From positions 2,811,102 through 2,875,101 of the forward strand of contig SMSO01000025.1 in NCBI GenBank assembly GCA_004764695.1: 64,000 bases of DNA, written 5' to 3'. The position numbers were made by a program, and so were the translations under genes. The notes beneath the pieces were generated by a model. That model searched no databases and had not been told where the DNA came from. It saw only the letters and a list, made by a program, of their open reading frames with translations. Source of the stretch: Schizochytrium sp. TIO01. Lineage: Eukaryota; Sar; Bigyra; Thraustochytrida; Thraustochytriidae. Below are positions 42,344-52,832 of the stretch, piece by piece. How positions within the stretch are numbered: position 1 is the first letter of the stretch; each line of letters begins with the position of its first letter.

Positions 42344-44328
42344 GCACTTTTACTTCTTGAGTCAATTATTTATTTACCTTTTTATGAAGAGGGTGAAATG
42401 GCTGTCAGCCGGGGAGAAGCCAGGTACGTCATAAGACCAGGCTCGCAACGACACACACAGACACACCAATCCAGGAGGCGTTAACTATAAGAGATCGGCA
42501 AGTGTTCATGTGTGAAGGAGCACGAAAAAATAGAACTTTCGAGGACTCTACAAAATAGCATCACCAAGCAGGCTATTGGTCAAATAATGCGGTTTTACAG
42601 CCAAATGGCGTTTCTTACCTCATGACCTAGACTATCACTATTTTCGCTCTGTTTGAGTTCAATATTTTAAAAAAAGATCGGCCAAGTGCGAGTCATCTTG
42701 CAAAGTTCCTCGTGAAGTTCGTCAGGGCAGTCTAATAGTTTCTGTAGGCTTAGATTCACAAACAAGCTGATCCTTGTACAATGTGTTACACCATTGAGAC
42801 GGCCATCCAAGTAGGTTTTGCGATAGTGCTAAAACCGCAGCCTAGAAAATTAGCGCATTGTTTCATCGTATGACTTGGGGACACAGGATTGGATCGGTTT
42901 TATCGGGGCACTTATACATTTAGAAGTTCGATACAGCAGTGTCAGATTGGTTCTGTAGCAGAAGTACTAATCCATTGTTCCACGGCTGTTGGAATTGGAC
43001 CTCCCATGATGATCTTCTTGGATTTACTTATGACATTTACAACAAAGCACTTTGTGTAGACAGAGCAATAAGTTGAAGTATTACAGCCACAGCTGATCCT
43101 TTAATTATTATTATTTAAATTCACCTGTTATTCAAAGGCCCACACTCGATAAGTCTAAATGCTTACTTTGCTGGTCATGGTCATTACTGCATTTGCGCAC
43201 CTTGTTGACCGTTTATTCGGGATTTTGTCCGTAGAATTCTTGGGTGAATAACGCAATGATAGTGTACAAGTCAATTGACTGCAAGACTGTTCACCTTGGA
43301 TGAAAAGGAATGCGAAACGCTTTACTCCAACATCACAACCTTTGTCTGCCTTTGCTCGATTCGAGTTAGTGTCGAGGCTTGAAGAATTAATTTAATTTCA
43401 ATTATAGGGTATGCAACCTCAAAACTCGGGATTACTGATTCGTTGACTTGAGTTTTACCCAATTCCAAGGATTGATTAGAGTAGCCCCTGACTAATGGCT
43501 GTGAGACTAGACATAAAGCCAGCTCATGGTACCTGACCAACGCATATTCCTGTGCGAAAGTACATATAGAGAAGCGCATTTTGCTCACATGAGCCTTTAC
43601 AAGTGGATCACGAATCTGGATAGAATGCAGTGTTTAGAGTCCAGGCTTGTGGACTAATAGCCTCCTCGGTCTCATAGATAGCAATATCATTAGCTCCAGG
43701 CACACAGTCAGTGAAACAGCAAACCGCTCGCGGTACCACAAGCGTGGAAACAGGCTTCTTTTCTTGTTTTCCCGCTGTCCACTTTTATTCCAGTAGCCTC
43801 TAATAATAATTATTTAATAGCATTCCTTCTAAGTTGTTATCAGTAATAACATCATTAGTACTGGGGGTACGCGAAACATTTTTCAATTAAAATTAAAAAC
43901 CAAAATATAAATACGAACATGAACCGATGCCACTATTCGAAATTTTCTTTTAGTCTCATGGTCTAATTTATTTGAAGCTTTTAAAATTGAAATAAAAATA
44001 AAATTATACTATTAAAATAAAATCTCAAACAGAAATACAAAGAAAGCACTATTAAAAACAGCTTTCAAGCGCTCCACAGTCCTCTGGGATAACCCACCCC
44101 ACAAACGGCTGTGGGATATGTGAATAGTGATATCCCCAGAGCTTCCCCGCACGTAGCAACTCGCTGACAACCTGGCTGCTCTGATTGAATGGTATGCTCA
44201 GTCTGCGATCCGAGCTAGTCCTTAAACCAGAGGATGTAGATAAACTTCATTTTTACTCCTGCTCACGCGAGTTCGTTCATCGTAAGGCTTCAATTTGGAA
44301 TAGCCAACTCATCACACGAGGTTGAGAT

Positions 44329-44329
<1 letters not shown>

Positions 44330-44367
<38 letters not shown>
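44330..44367. repeat. T38 homopolymer
   Basis: The longest homopolymer in the window. Read on the minus strand it is an A38 tail. Confidence 0.95.
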
Positions 44368-44371
<4 letters not shown>

Positions 44372-46376
44372 AAATATAATGAAAGGAAAGAAGGAAGAAA
44401 GAGCAAACATTTTAGTGAAAAACAAAATCAATTGTATTATTAAAAAAATTGCTCTTTTTTTTTGAGAGGGAGCAAAATTAAAGCAAGCTAACAGCATTAT
44501 TGAAAGCTAAGTTAATCTAAGCAGAAGGGTTTTATTGAGCTATGCTTTGAAAGTCCATCTTCGCTAGGGAGAAGCAAGTGTGGCAGGGGTTTTCCCTTCA
44601 AAGGCAAAGGCAGACGTACCATACAATCAATATTGTTGATCACAGCAGGAGCTATTTTGCATCTACTCATATATGTTACTTTTGCATATTGGTACCTTGC
44701 TTATACAATCTCGTGCCTTTTTGTGTCTTTTTTAGAATTAATATAGTTAATATTCATCATTATATATAAATATACTTGAACCTGCTTATGAAGAAGCTTG
44801 AAAGTGGAAAATGTGATATTTCGCAAGACATTATGGTTTCGGGAAGTCCTGGTAGCACATTATGTGAGCGATTCCACAGATACAATCTTCTGGCAGGGTA
44901 TATTGCCACGTCTAATTGCGCCCTCCGCTGCAACTGGAGCTCCCGTGTGCGCCTTTTTAGTGAAATACATACCCGATAGGTTACTCTTAAAATCGCGAAC
45001 TACGTAGGTACCTAGTTAGTTGTTTTACTCCGCTTTGCTCCTAATTCGCAGCCTAGGTCGTACCTACCTACCTACCCGTGGTATCCCCTTATGGAATCGG
45101 CTTCGTTGATGATCAATGCGCTGCCCAAAGTTTTGTTCTTTTAATCTATTAGCCCAAAGGGAAGAGACATCGGGTCCATTCTCTTAGGGTCTCTTCGTTT
45201 CGCAAACCTATATAAATGAGCTCTCTCGCCGGTCGACTCGTTCTGTGAGACGGGTGTAGCTAATTAAGCTTAACTTGGGAACTGTCTCGCTCTGTGTGAT
45301 CAAGAATCGAATAAATTTGTCCTACTGACTGCTCGATGAAGGCAATTCTTTGCGTCGACTGGCAAACAACCAGCTGCTAATCCAAAGATGGCCGCGCCCC
45401 TGTGCACCGTGACTTGATCGACCATATCTCACGAGTTCAATGTTCAATATTGCACAGTGGTCTTTTTTCGAAGAAGCAAGCAGAAACGAGCCGTCTCATA
45501 TTATATTGTTCGACAACAGGCGACATTTTCTACTACTGCGATCATTTTCTTTCTGCGACCAGTTTAATCTCTTTCTTTCAAACAAAAAAAGGGCTTTGCA
45601 CAGGTCGCGGTCCTTGAAGAAGAGAGAAATACAAGCTTCTGTAAAAACCGGCAGAAGGCCCTCAAGCATGCGACCAAGGGCGGGTCTCCACCCTGTGGTG
45701 CCGTGGCCTCCACAGCGGCGGTGTCTGCGGTGTGCTCGCCGGACTGGTCTGTCTATCTGTCTCTCTGTCTGTCTACGCGCTGAGGACCCACAGAAGTCAC
45801 AGCGTATACGTACTTCGCTGAGCGTAGACTGACTATAGAGTGACATGGGAAAGAAGAAGGAGGAGCAGAAGAAGAAAGGGGACACCGATCTCTCTGTCCA
45901 TTGTGCGAAACCATTCTTCACTCGTCTGTCTTCGTTTGATTGATTGGTCTGTTGGCCAATCAGCCTCTTCAAGAGCAGGGCTCACGCACAGCCCTAGAGA
46001 GGCCGGCGTGGAGGGCGTAAGCAAGCACGCATACGCGCCATGTCTCGAAGGGAGCTCCAATCAGTTCCTGAATTGGCGGGAAGCGACTGCGATCGCGGGA
46101 ACAAAGCGAGGGGTATTCTGAATACGTGTCGCTGCTGTATTGAGCTAGCTAGCTCTAGCTAGCTGAGAAGCTGGCTTCGCTTGCTTATTTTGCAGGACGA
46201 GGCGGTCTTTGTAGAGCGGCACACGGCAAAGGCGAAGCGAGGGGACTTGAGCCTGAAGGTCTCTTGAACTCAGGGCTTCCTCGGGATATTGCTGCTGCTG
46301 CTGCGACGACTGACCTGGAAAGGAGAGATTTTGCAGAGGTGCGTACTGCTGCTGCTTGTTTACATGCTTGTTTATC

Positions 46377-46507
46377 GATGGATGAAGGAATGAAGGAATG
46401 AAGGAATGAAGGAATGAAGGAATGAAGGAATGAAGGAATGAAGGAATGAAGGAATGAAGGAATGAAGGAGTGAAGGAATGAAGGAATGACGGAATGAAGG
46501 GGGGAAT
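46377..46507. repeat. 8-bp tandem array (GAATGAAG)n
   Basis: About sixteen units of GAATGAAG with three single-base changes near the right end. Confidence 0.93.
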
Positions 46508-48149
46508 GCCCAGTGGCAGAGACAGCTAGATAGATAGATAGATACACAGCACGGACCAATGCAGCACGCCAACAGGTGGAGTCCCTTAACAAAAATGCCG
46601 GACAGGAGCTGCCTGTCTGAGTGCCGACTGATTGTTTGTCTGTCGGGTTTCCACTGTGGGTGCAAGTGTGCTGGTAATCACTGCCGGGCGGCCCGTCCTA
46701 TGGTTTAAGTTATGCTTACCCTAACAATACCGACAGACATGGCTGCGTGATGACCTCTGACTCTGTGATTTGCTGGGAACTCGAAAAGGAATTGAGGAAA
46801 AGAAGAGACAAAATAAGTTTTCAACTGATGGCGGAGGATGAGAGGCTTTAAAAGAATTTGAAGATAAAAGCAGGCGGGGTTGAATTGGAGAAACCCATCG
46901 CTGCCTAGCGCCTGCTTTTGATTCTGTCTGAACAGAGCTGGCGTTGGACGAGTTTGAGAACGCAGGGCTGGGAACAGAAAGAGCACCAAAAGCCTGTTCC
47001 TTTGCTTGCTTTCGGCAGCCTGGAGTTACTAACGTTAGGTTTCGTGGCGGAATCCTCTGAATAAAAGACGCCATGAAAGACTGACTGTTGGGTATACTCT
47101 CTATACATTTTTTTCAAGTTAATACTAAGAAGTGAAAACTAAAACTAAAACTAACTTCAATCTATTTATCATTGCATTTGTGATTCTACTTCATCAATCT
47201 TAAAGTTTCAGTCAGTTCGTTTAATTGTTTTTAGTCACTTTTTAAAAATAAAGTTATAAAACTATATATATACACAAAAAGAAAGAAGGAAGAAAAGAAG
47301 AGAAGAGACTTTATAGAATCGAAGAGAATAATGTTTTGCATGGTAGGTACCGATGGATGGAATAGGAGCGATCGTGGTGAAAGCAAGCTTGAGAAGCCTC
47401 TCTTTGGTTTGCAGGCAAGCAACCAGCAATGCGCAGGATGGGGCAAGCAGGCTTGGCATTGCGCTGCCATCAGAGGCGGTGTGCACTATGCAGGCAAGGG
47501 CCAAGAGGCCTGCGTGCAAAACTCTGCGCCGCGCACCAGGTAGCCAGCACGCAGCAAGTGCCCTGAGAGTGAAGAAAAGAAGAAACAAAAAGAAAGAAGA
47601 AACAAAAAGAATGAAGAAACAAACAAACAAAGAAGAAGAAAAAGTGGCGCACAGTTTATTCTGTGAAAATGAAGGAGGAGCAGGAGTCAATTGATAAGGA
47701 AAGGAACAGCTACAGAAGCAGCACGAGGAAAACGGGATTGGATTGGAGAGAGTTCGTAGGCTAAATAGCTAGCTAGCTAGCAGCTAGTTTGGATATGCAT
47801 ATAATGTTTAATAACTTTTTTTAATATTGTTAATTTTATCTAATACTAATGATAATATATTTATTATCATTATTATTATTATTATAACACGTAGCTAGGA
47901 AAACAAATGGTGTTGAGAAGGCAGCGCCGGGCATTTGAAAGATGGCCTCCTCAGCGCCACGTTTTGCAAGGTACTGATTCACCAGGCTCGTCGATCTCTA
48001 TGCTACGCCCGCTACCTTTGCTGCAGGCAGGCCTGCCCTTTAATGAATTGCATACATCGACGTGTATGTTTCGCCGCATTTGGGGAAACTAAAATCTCAC
48101 TATTCTTTTCAATTGACTATACTTCATTCATAAACAAATAAATAAATAA

Positions 48150-48151
<2 letters not shown>

Positions 48152-48183
<32 letters not shown>
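48152..48183. repeat. (AT)n dinucleotide repeat
   Basis: About 15 AT units followed by T-rich DNA, 660 bp upstream of the phytochrome start. Confidence 0.92.
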
Positions 48184-48185
<2 letters not shown>

Positions 48186-48847
48186 ATTTTTTTTTAATAT
48201 TTTTTTTTAAACATGTCTTTGGACTCTCTCTTATCTCTTTAATTAAAAATTAAATTTTAAAATAAAGTAGTGTCCTCTCTGAGTTCCCAAGAACTCTTAG
48301 GATTAGAGCCCTCTCAATTCCTTTCTTTCTTACAAGTTTCTTTTCTTCTCTCCTCTTCTCTTCCAATCTACTTCCTCTTATTCTCTTCTTAATGCCGGCG
48401 ACTCGAAGCAGCGAACAAACAAAATCGAATCAGCAAAAACCAAAAGCCCCCGTGCCCGGCCGTGCGTGGCGTTTCTCAGCCAGAGCAGCCTTGCTCCGTG
48501 GTGCCTGCAGCGGAGCACCGTGCAGGTTCTGAGGACAGAAGCACGCTCGACGTCGCTGGACCTTGGCTGGCAGCTAGTGCCTCGTCTGCTGCGCGCGTTG
48601 ACCTCGAGCAAGACGAGGTTCTTATTATTGACTTGCGCTTCTTATTACTTTATTACTTAACCCTATTCACTTATTGTGTGTAGAAAGCTCGTGGTCGCGG
48701 GTCTGCTTTCCACAGTGTCACTTTTGCGGACGCTGGTGCAGATCAAGAAGGAATCGCAGCAGCAAATCCCGAACACCTTGTAAATCGACGCTGCCGTTGC
48801 CGTCGTAGTGGTGTGTGTTTCTGCTGTAGAACTAGCTCGCAGAAACC

Positions 48848-51800
48848 ATGGCTCACAATCGGTGGAAGGACTTGGAGGGTGCCTCCACACGTAATGGTCT
48901 CACAGCATGTGATACAGAACCCGTCCACTTGGTGCCCCTGATCCAAGAAGGAATGGGCACCGTGTTGGTTGTCCATGTTACTGGCGAAGACAAGAGCACC
49001 CGCACCGTGAGACAGGTCTCGGCTAATTGCAAAGAATGGTTCAACAAATCCCCAGATGAGATGCTTGAGCATGACCTTGATGACGTGATGCCAAAGGAGG
49101 TCTGCGCTCTGGTTGACGAGGCTATAAATTTCGAGCATTTGCCAATCGAATGCAGCACAGATCTCCCGGAGCGCTTCAAAGAGCAGGTTCTTGGACAAGA
49201 TATGTGCGACTGGTGGAAAGACATTTACAGTATCAACGACATGAACGTTTTCTTGAAGTCCAATTCCACCGTACCACCTTTAGCATCACGTGACATGACC
49301 AGCCGACTCGTTCTTGAAACTAAGGGCCAAGTGCATGTGTCAGTATCTGCATCACGAAGGCCGCAACCCAATGATGACGATCTCAATGAAACTTTCATGC
49401 CAGTCTGGTCTGTTCTCATCACCTTTGAGGAAGCTGATGTGAACACCGAGACCTTCATGTCTGAATTCGGTGCTGTGGAGCGTCTAGATCGTCAGAATTG
49501 GCAGCTAGAGTCTGCTCGCGATGAGAAAGAACTTGCACAATTACTTACCGATTGTGTTGCAGATTTTTGCCAGTTCGACCGCGTCATGTACATCAACTTT
49601 CTTCCTGGCGGCCACTGCGAAACGGTCGCTGAGAAGTGCAAAGAGGGCATCCCTTCTTTCTTGAACTATCGTTTTCCCGCCACTGATATTCCAATCCAGG
49701 CTCGTACTTTACTCAAGCGCAACCGTGTGCGCCACATCATGGATACAACATCGCCTGGCGTTGAGCTGGTACCTTGCCACATTGATGGTCGCCTAACTGA
49801 CCTAAGCAACTGTCATCTTCGTCAGTGCGGCCCCATTCATCGACAGTACCTGAACAACATGAAGGTCTTCTCAAGCTGTACCGCTGCGGTTATGGTTAAC
49901 GACATGATCGTTGGCATGCTCTCGTGCCATAACAATGCTTGTCCACTCACCATGGGTCCAGCCAAGCGAATGCTCTTGCGTCAGCTCTGCAAGTCGGCAT
50001 CATCTGTGCTGCAAAGCATTCGATCCCGCCGATCGCAGCGTCTCGCCGCTAAGATTCAGCGCGTGTTATTGCCACGATTCGAATCTGTCACGCAAGCAGT
50101 TGAGGTCCTGTCTGAGTCTGAAGCTATTCTCCGAGATTCTGCAGAAGCTGATGCGATTGTCATCGTTAGCTACGATCTTGATGCTGAGGACGACATTCGT
50201 TCCGTACGACAAGCACTCAGCTTTGGTGTATCTGTTGACCACGATTCCGTTGTTGCCGCTACTCACGAACTTTGTGATGCAAATGCCGCTGATCTGATTC
50301 CTAACACGGCCTCTATTCACAAAGACTGTCCACAAGCTTACGCAAAACACCAAAAGGCTATTGATGACAGCAAGATGTGCGGAATTGCTGTCATTCGCCT
50401 CGTTCTCTGCGACATTGTGCTCGTTCGCTTGGGTGTACGGCAAAATATTCGCTGGGCAGGCGCCCAAGCAGCATCCACAGGCAAAGAGCTTACAACAAGC
50501 TCGCGTCTTCAGCCTCGTGGCTCGTTTCAGGCTTTTGACGAAAGATTAAGCAACGTTTCCTTTGATTGGAGTGATACTCAGCTTGATGCACTTAGCTCTT
50601 TCCGCGCCCATGCTCATGTTTCATTCTGTGATGTGCTTGCAGCTGATGAACGTCGACGAACCAACAAGCTTACCAAGCGGTTTCTTGCCAGTGTTAGCCA
50701 CGAGCTGCGGACCCCGTTCAATGGCATTGTTGGCTTGCTCAGTGCACTTTCCGAGGAGCAAGGTATGCCTGCAAGTGCCAAAGATCTTGTTGGAACAGCT
50801 GGGCGATCAGCAGATGCCATGCTTGGTATTCTCGACGACTTGCTTACAGCTGCTAAGCTTGATGAACGAAAGGTAGAACTTCTCGCCAACCCTATCGATG
50901 TGCCTCTGATTGTCAATTCCGTATATTTACTTTTTGAGCGTACTGTCTCAGCGGAAAGTCTCCGACTCGTTGAAAAGGTCAGCTCGCATATTTCAATGGA
51001 TAAAAAAGGTTTGCTGGGTGATTCCGGACGTATTCGGCAAATCTTGCTCAACCTTGTGGGCAATGCTCTCAAGTTCTCCCACAAGTCAGACGGAAGCATT
51101 CGTAAAGGCCAAACAATTAACCTCGAGTCGGCGATATTCTCTGACCGAGACGCTCTCCATGCTGAGGTCATGAAGACTCTCAATAAGTACCAAGGTGTGA
51201 GTCAGCCTCGTGAGGATGTTCTTCATTCTATCCTCGACTGCGTTCATCCTCTGTTAAAAGAGACTCCTGAGGGCGAAAATGAAGATGTAGGAGTTGTCGC
51301 AAACGGTACCAAGGTTGAAGATGAAGAAGCGAAAAATGCTGGTGGCACGATTCCTTTGGAAAGGTCCTCCTCTGGCAAATCTGTCTTGGAGAGCCAGGAA
51401 GTCCTCGAAATTTCTGAAGATAGCATCTGCGCAAGGAGTTCCTACAAATCTGCCTCATCTTTGATGACAGTAAATAGCGGTGAGGTGGAGCCAGAAGTTG
51501 TGTATGCCTTATTCACTGTGACAGACGAAGGTATTGGTATGGAAGAATCGGCAATGCGCAGCAAGCTCTTCCAAAAGTTCTCCCAAGTCCATTCGGTGGG
51601 TATTCGCAAGAAATATCAAGGCACTGGCCTTGGTCTTTCTATCTGCTTTGACCTCGCTATCCTTATGGGAGGCAACATCTGGGCATGCTCTTCCCCCGAT
51701 AATGGTACAGCCTTTCAGTTCTTTGTGCCTCTGCAGATGGTCCCTGCAAAAGAGGCCCCCGTGGTTAGCTCCGTTGAAGAGGAGGAAACGTCCACCTTTC

Positions 51801-52288
51801 GAATGTTATGCAAACCGTGCACTTTGCAGCCCACCCAGGATGTAGAGGAGAACAAATTTGTCACCGACAGTGAGGAAGATGAATTCGATCTCTTCATTCG
51901 GGATGCTCTAGCTACACAAAAGCCCGTGATGGTAGCTGCTGACGATAACAATGTGAACCGCCTTGTTCTCGGCCGTTCCTTCAAAAATGCCTTCCCTGGG
52001 AACCCGAATATGTGCTGCGATGGTGGACTTCCTCTCGTGGCCCTTGTTCGCAAACTCGTATTGGCTTCGTGCCCTATTGCGGCTGTCGTGATCGATTTCC
52101 ATATGCCAGATTGCGATGGCTTGACCGCAGCAACAGAAATTCTAAAGATCGATCCCAAGATTAAAATCTGGCTTTACACAGCTGACACGTCCCCTGACCT
52201 GCAAGACCAAGCAACTGGTCTTGGTCTCCGTGGAGTTATTGTGAAGCCAAGTACCCTCAAAACATTCAAATCTACTCTCCTGTCCTAA
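48848..52288 (+). CDS. Phytochrome hybrid histidine kinase (PAS-GAF-PHY-HisKA-HATPase-REC), biliverdin type
   Basis: This intron-free 1146-residue protein is a red/far-red photoreceptor kinase. The PAS start LTACDTEPVHLVPLIQEG places C21 where bacterial and fungal phytochromes bind biliverdin. The GAF domain keeps FRFPATDIPIQAR-like pyrrole contacts (PATDIP, 277-282) and both chromophore histidines, H331 (GPIHRQYLNNM) and H361 (MLSCHNN). The residue before H331 is Ile, not the Cys used by plant phytochromes. The PHY tongue has PRGSF (556-560). The kinase has H618 (SVSHELRTPFNGI), N739 (NLVGNALKFS), G1 DEGIG (893-897) and G2 GTGLGL (925-930). An acidic Ser-rich insertion of about 140 residues separates the N and G1 boxes. 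The receiver has the DD pair, phospho-acceptor D1083 (IDFHMPDCDG) and K1133. All catalytic residues appear present. The start ATG is in a strong AACCATGGC context. Confidence 0.95.
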   Translation: MAHNRWKDLEGASTRNGLTACDTEPVHLVPLIQEGMGTVLVVHVTGEDKSTRTVRQVSANCKEWFNKSPDEMLEHDLDDVMPKEVCALVDEAINFEHLPIECSTDLPERFKEQVLGQDMCDWWKDIYSINDMNVFLKSNSTVPPLASRDMTSRLVLETKGQVHVSVSASRRPQPNDDDLNETFMPVWSVLITFEEADVNTETFMSEFGAVERLDRQNWQLESARDEKELAQLLTDCVADFCQFDRVMYINFLPGGHCETVAEKCKEGIPSFLNYRFPATDIPIQARTLLKRNRVRHIMDTTSPGVELVPCHIDGRLTDLSNCHLRQCGPIHRQYLNNMKVFSSCTAAVMVNDMIVGMLSCHNNACPLTMGPAKRMLLRQLCKSASSVLQSIRSRRSQRLAAKIQRVLLPRFESVTQAVEVLSESEAILRDSAEADAIVIVSYDLDAEDDIRSVRQALSFGVSVDHDSVVAATHELCDANAADLIPNTASIHKDCPQAYAKHQKAIDDSKMCGIAVIRLVLCDIVLVRLGVRQNIRWAGAQAASTGKELTTSSRLQPRGSFQAFDERLSNVSFDWSDTQLDALSSFRAHAHVSFCDVLAADERRRTNKLTKRFLASVSHELRTPFNGIVGLLSALSEEQGMPASAKDLVGTAGRSADAMLGILDDLLTAAKLDERKVELLANPIDVPLIVNSVYLLFERTVSAESLRLVEKVSSHISMDKKGLLGDSGRIRQILLNLVGNALKFSHKSDGSIRKGQTINLESAIFSDRDALHAEVMKTLNKYQGVSQPREDVLHSILDCVHPLLKETPEGENEDVGVVANGTKVEDEEAKNAGGTIPLERSSSGKSVLESQEVLEISEDSICARSSYKSASSLMTVNSGEVEPEVVYALFTVTDEGIGMEESAMRSKLFQKFSQVHSVGIRKKYQGTGLGLSICFDLAILMGGNIWACSSPDNGTAFQFFVPLQMVPAKEAPVVSSVEEEETSTFRMLCKPCTLQPTQDVEENKFVTDSEEDEFDLFIRDALATQKPVMVAADDNNVNRLVLGRSFKNAFPGNPNMCCDGGLPLVALVRKLVLASCPIAAVVIDFHMPDCDGLTAATEILKIDPKIKIWLYTADTSPDLQDQATGLGLRGVIVKPSTLKTFKSTLLS

Positions 52289-52832
52289 ATAGCAAATTCT
52301 ATTATATCATACAAATTCATTCTTTTTTTACATTTCATTTTTGGTGAATTCTACGTCACTATGTTCATAAATGTTACCAAAAGGCTGTAGAGGAGAAGTT
52401 TAATGTTGTTGTGTTACTCTTCTCAGATTAGAGTGTTGTAGGATATCTTCCTGTTCCAAAAATGTCAAAATATATTCCATGTAAAATATATTTTAATATT
52501 ATGCTCGCATCAAGCCACCACTAAGTGTTAGTGTCCCCAGATATTGTAGCCAATCACAGGGCTTCCTCTTCCTGCAAATAAAAAGATCAATGTCTTGCTT
52601 CAGGCATGATTCCAACCAACAATACAATATCTCGTCGCGAGAGAGAAGTTTAATACTACGTCTATTAACAATCTAATCAGTCATACTACTGAACTATAAA
52701 TTGCATCTTGCCCTGCCTTGCAGGCAGACACCCAATTATATAAAATTTATTTGCTTATTAAAATTTTTGAGAATCAAAGACTTGCTCCTTCAGTGCAGGA
52801 ACATATATTATATATTTGATTGTAAGGATTGC
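52289..52832. other. Convergent intergenic spacer
   Basis: A+T-rich tail-to-tail spacer between the phytochrome and GTPBP1-like genes. No gene is seen. Confidence 0.65.

Larger units (their letters stand above)
32620..48847. other. 16-kb gene-poor region rich in simple repeats
   Basis: Head-to-head gap between AFG3 (minus) and the phytochrome gene (plus). The first 170 bp are G+C-rich AFG3 promoter. After that come long microsatellites (listed separately), each near a G+C-rich island: about 33380-33600, 35240-35420, 35840-36060, 39660-40320, 40470-40640, 45650-45800 and 46190-46290. Between them the DNA is A+T-rich with frequent stops. No conserved domain is seen in any frame. A TATATAAA element at about 45209 has no gene after it. 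A coding-like exon candidate lies at 36172-36306. No tRNA or rRNA was recognised by eye. Confidence 0.5.
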
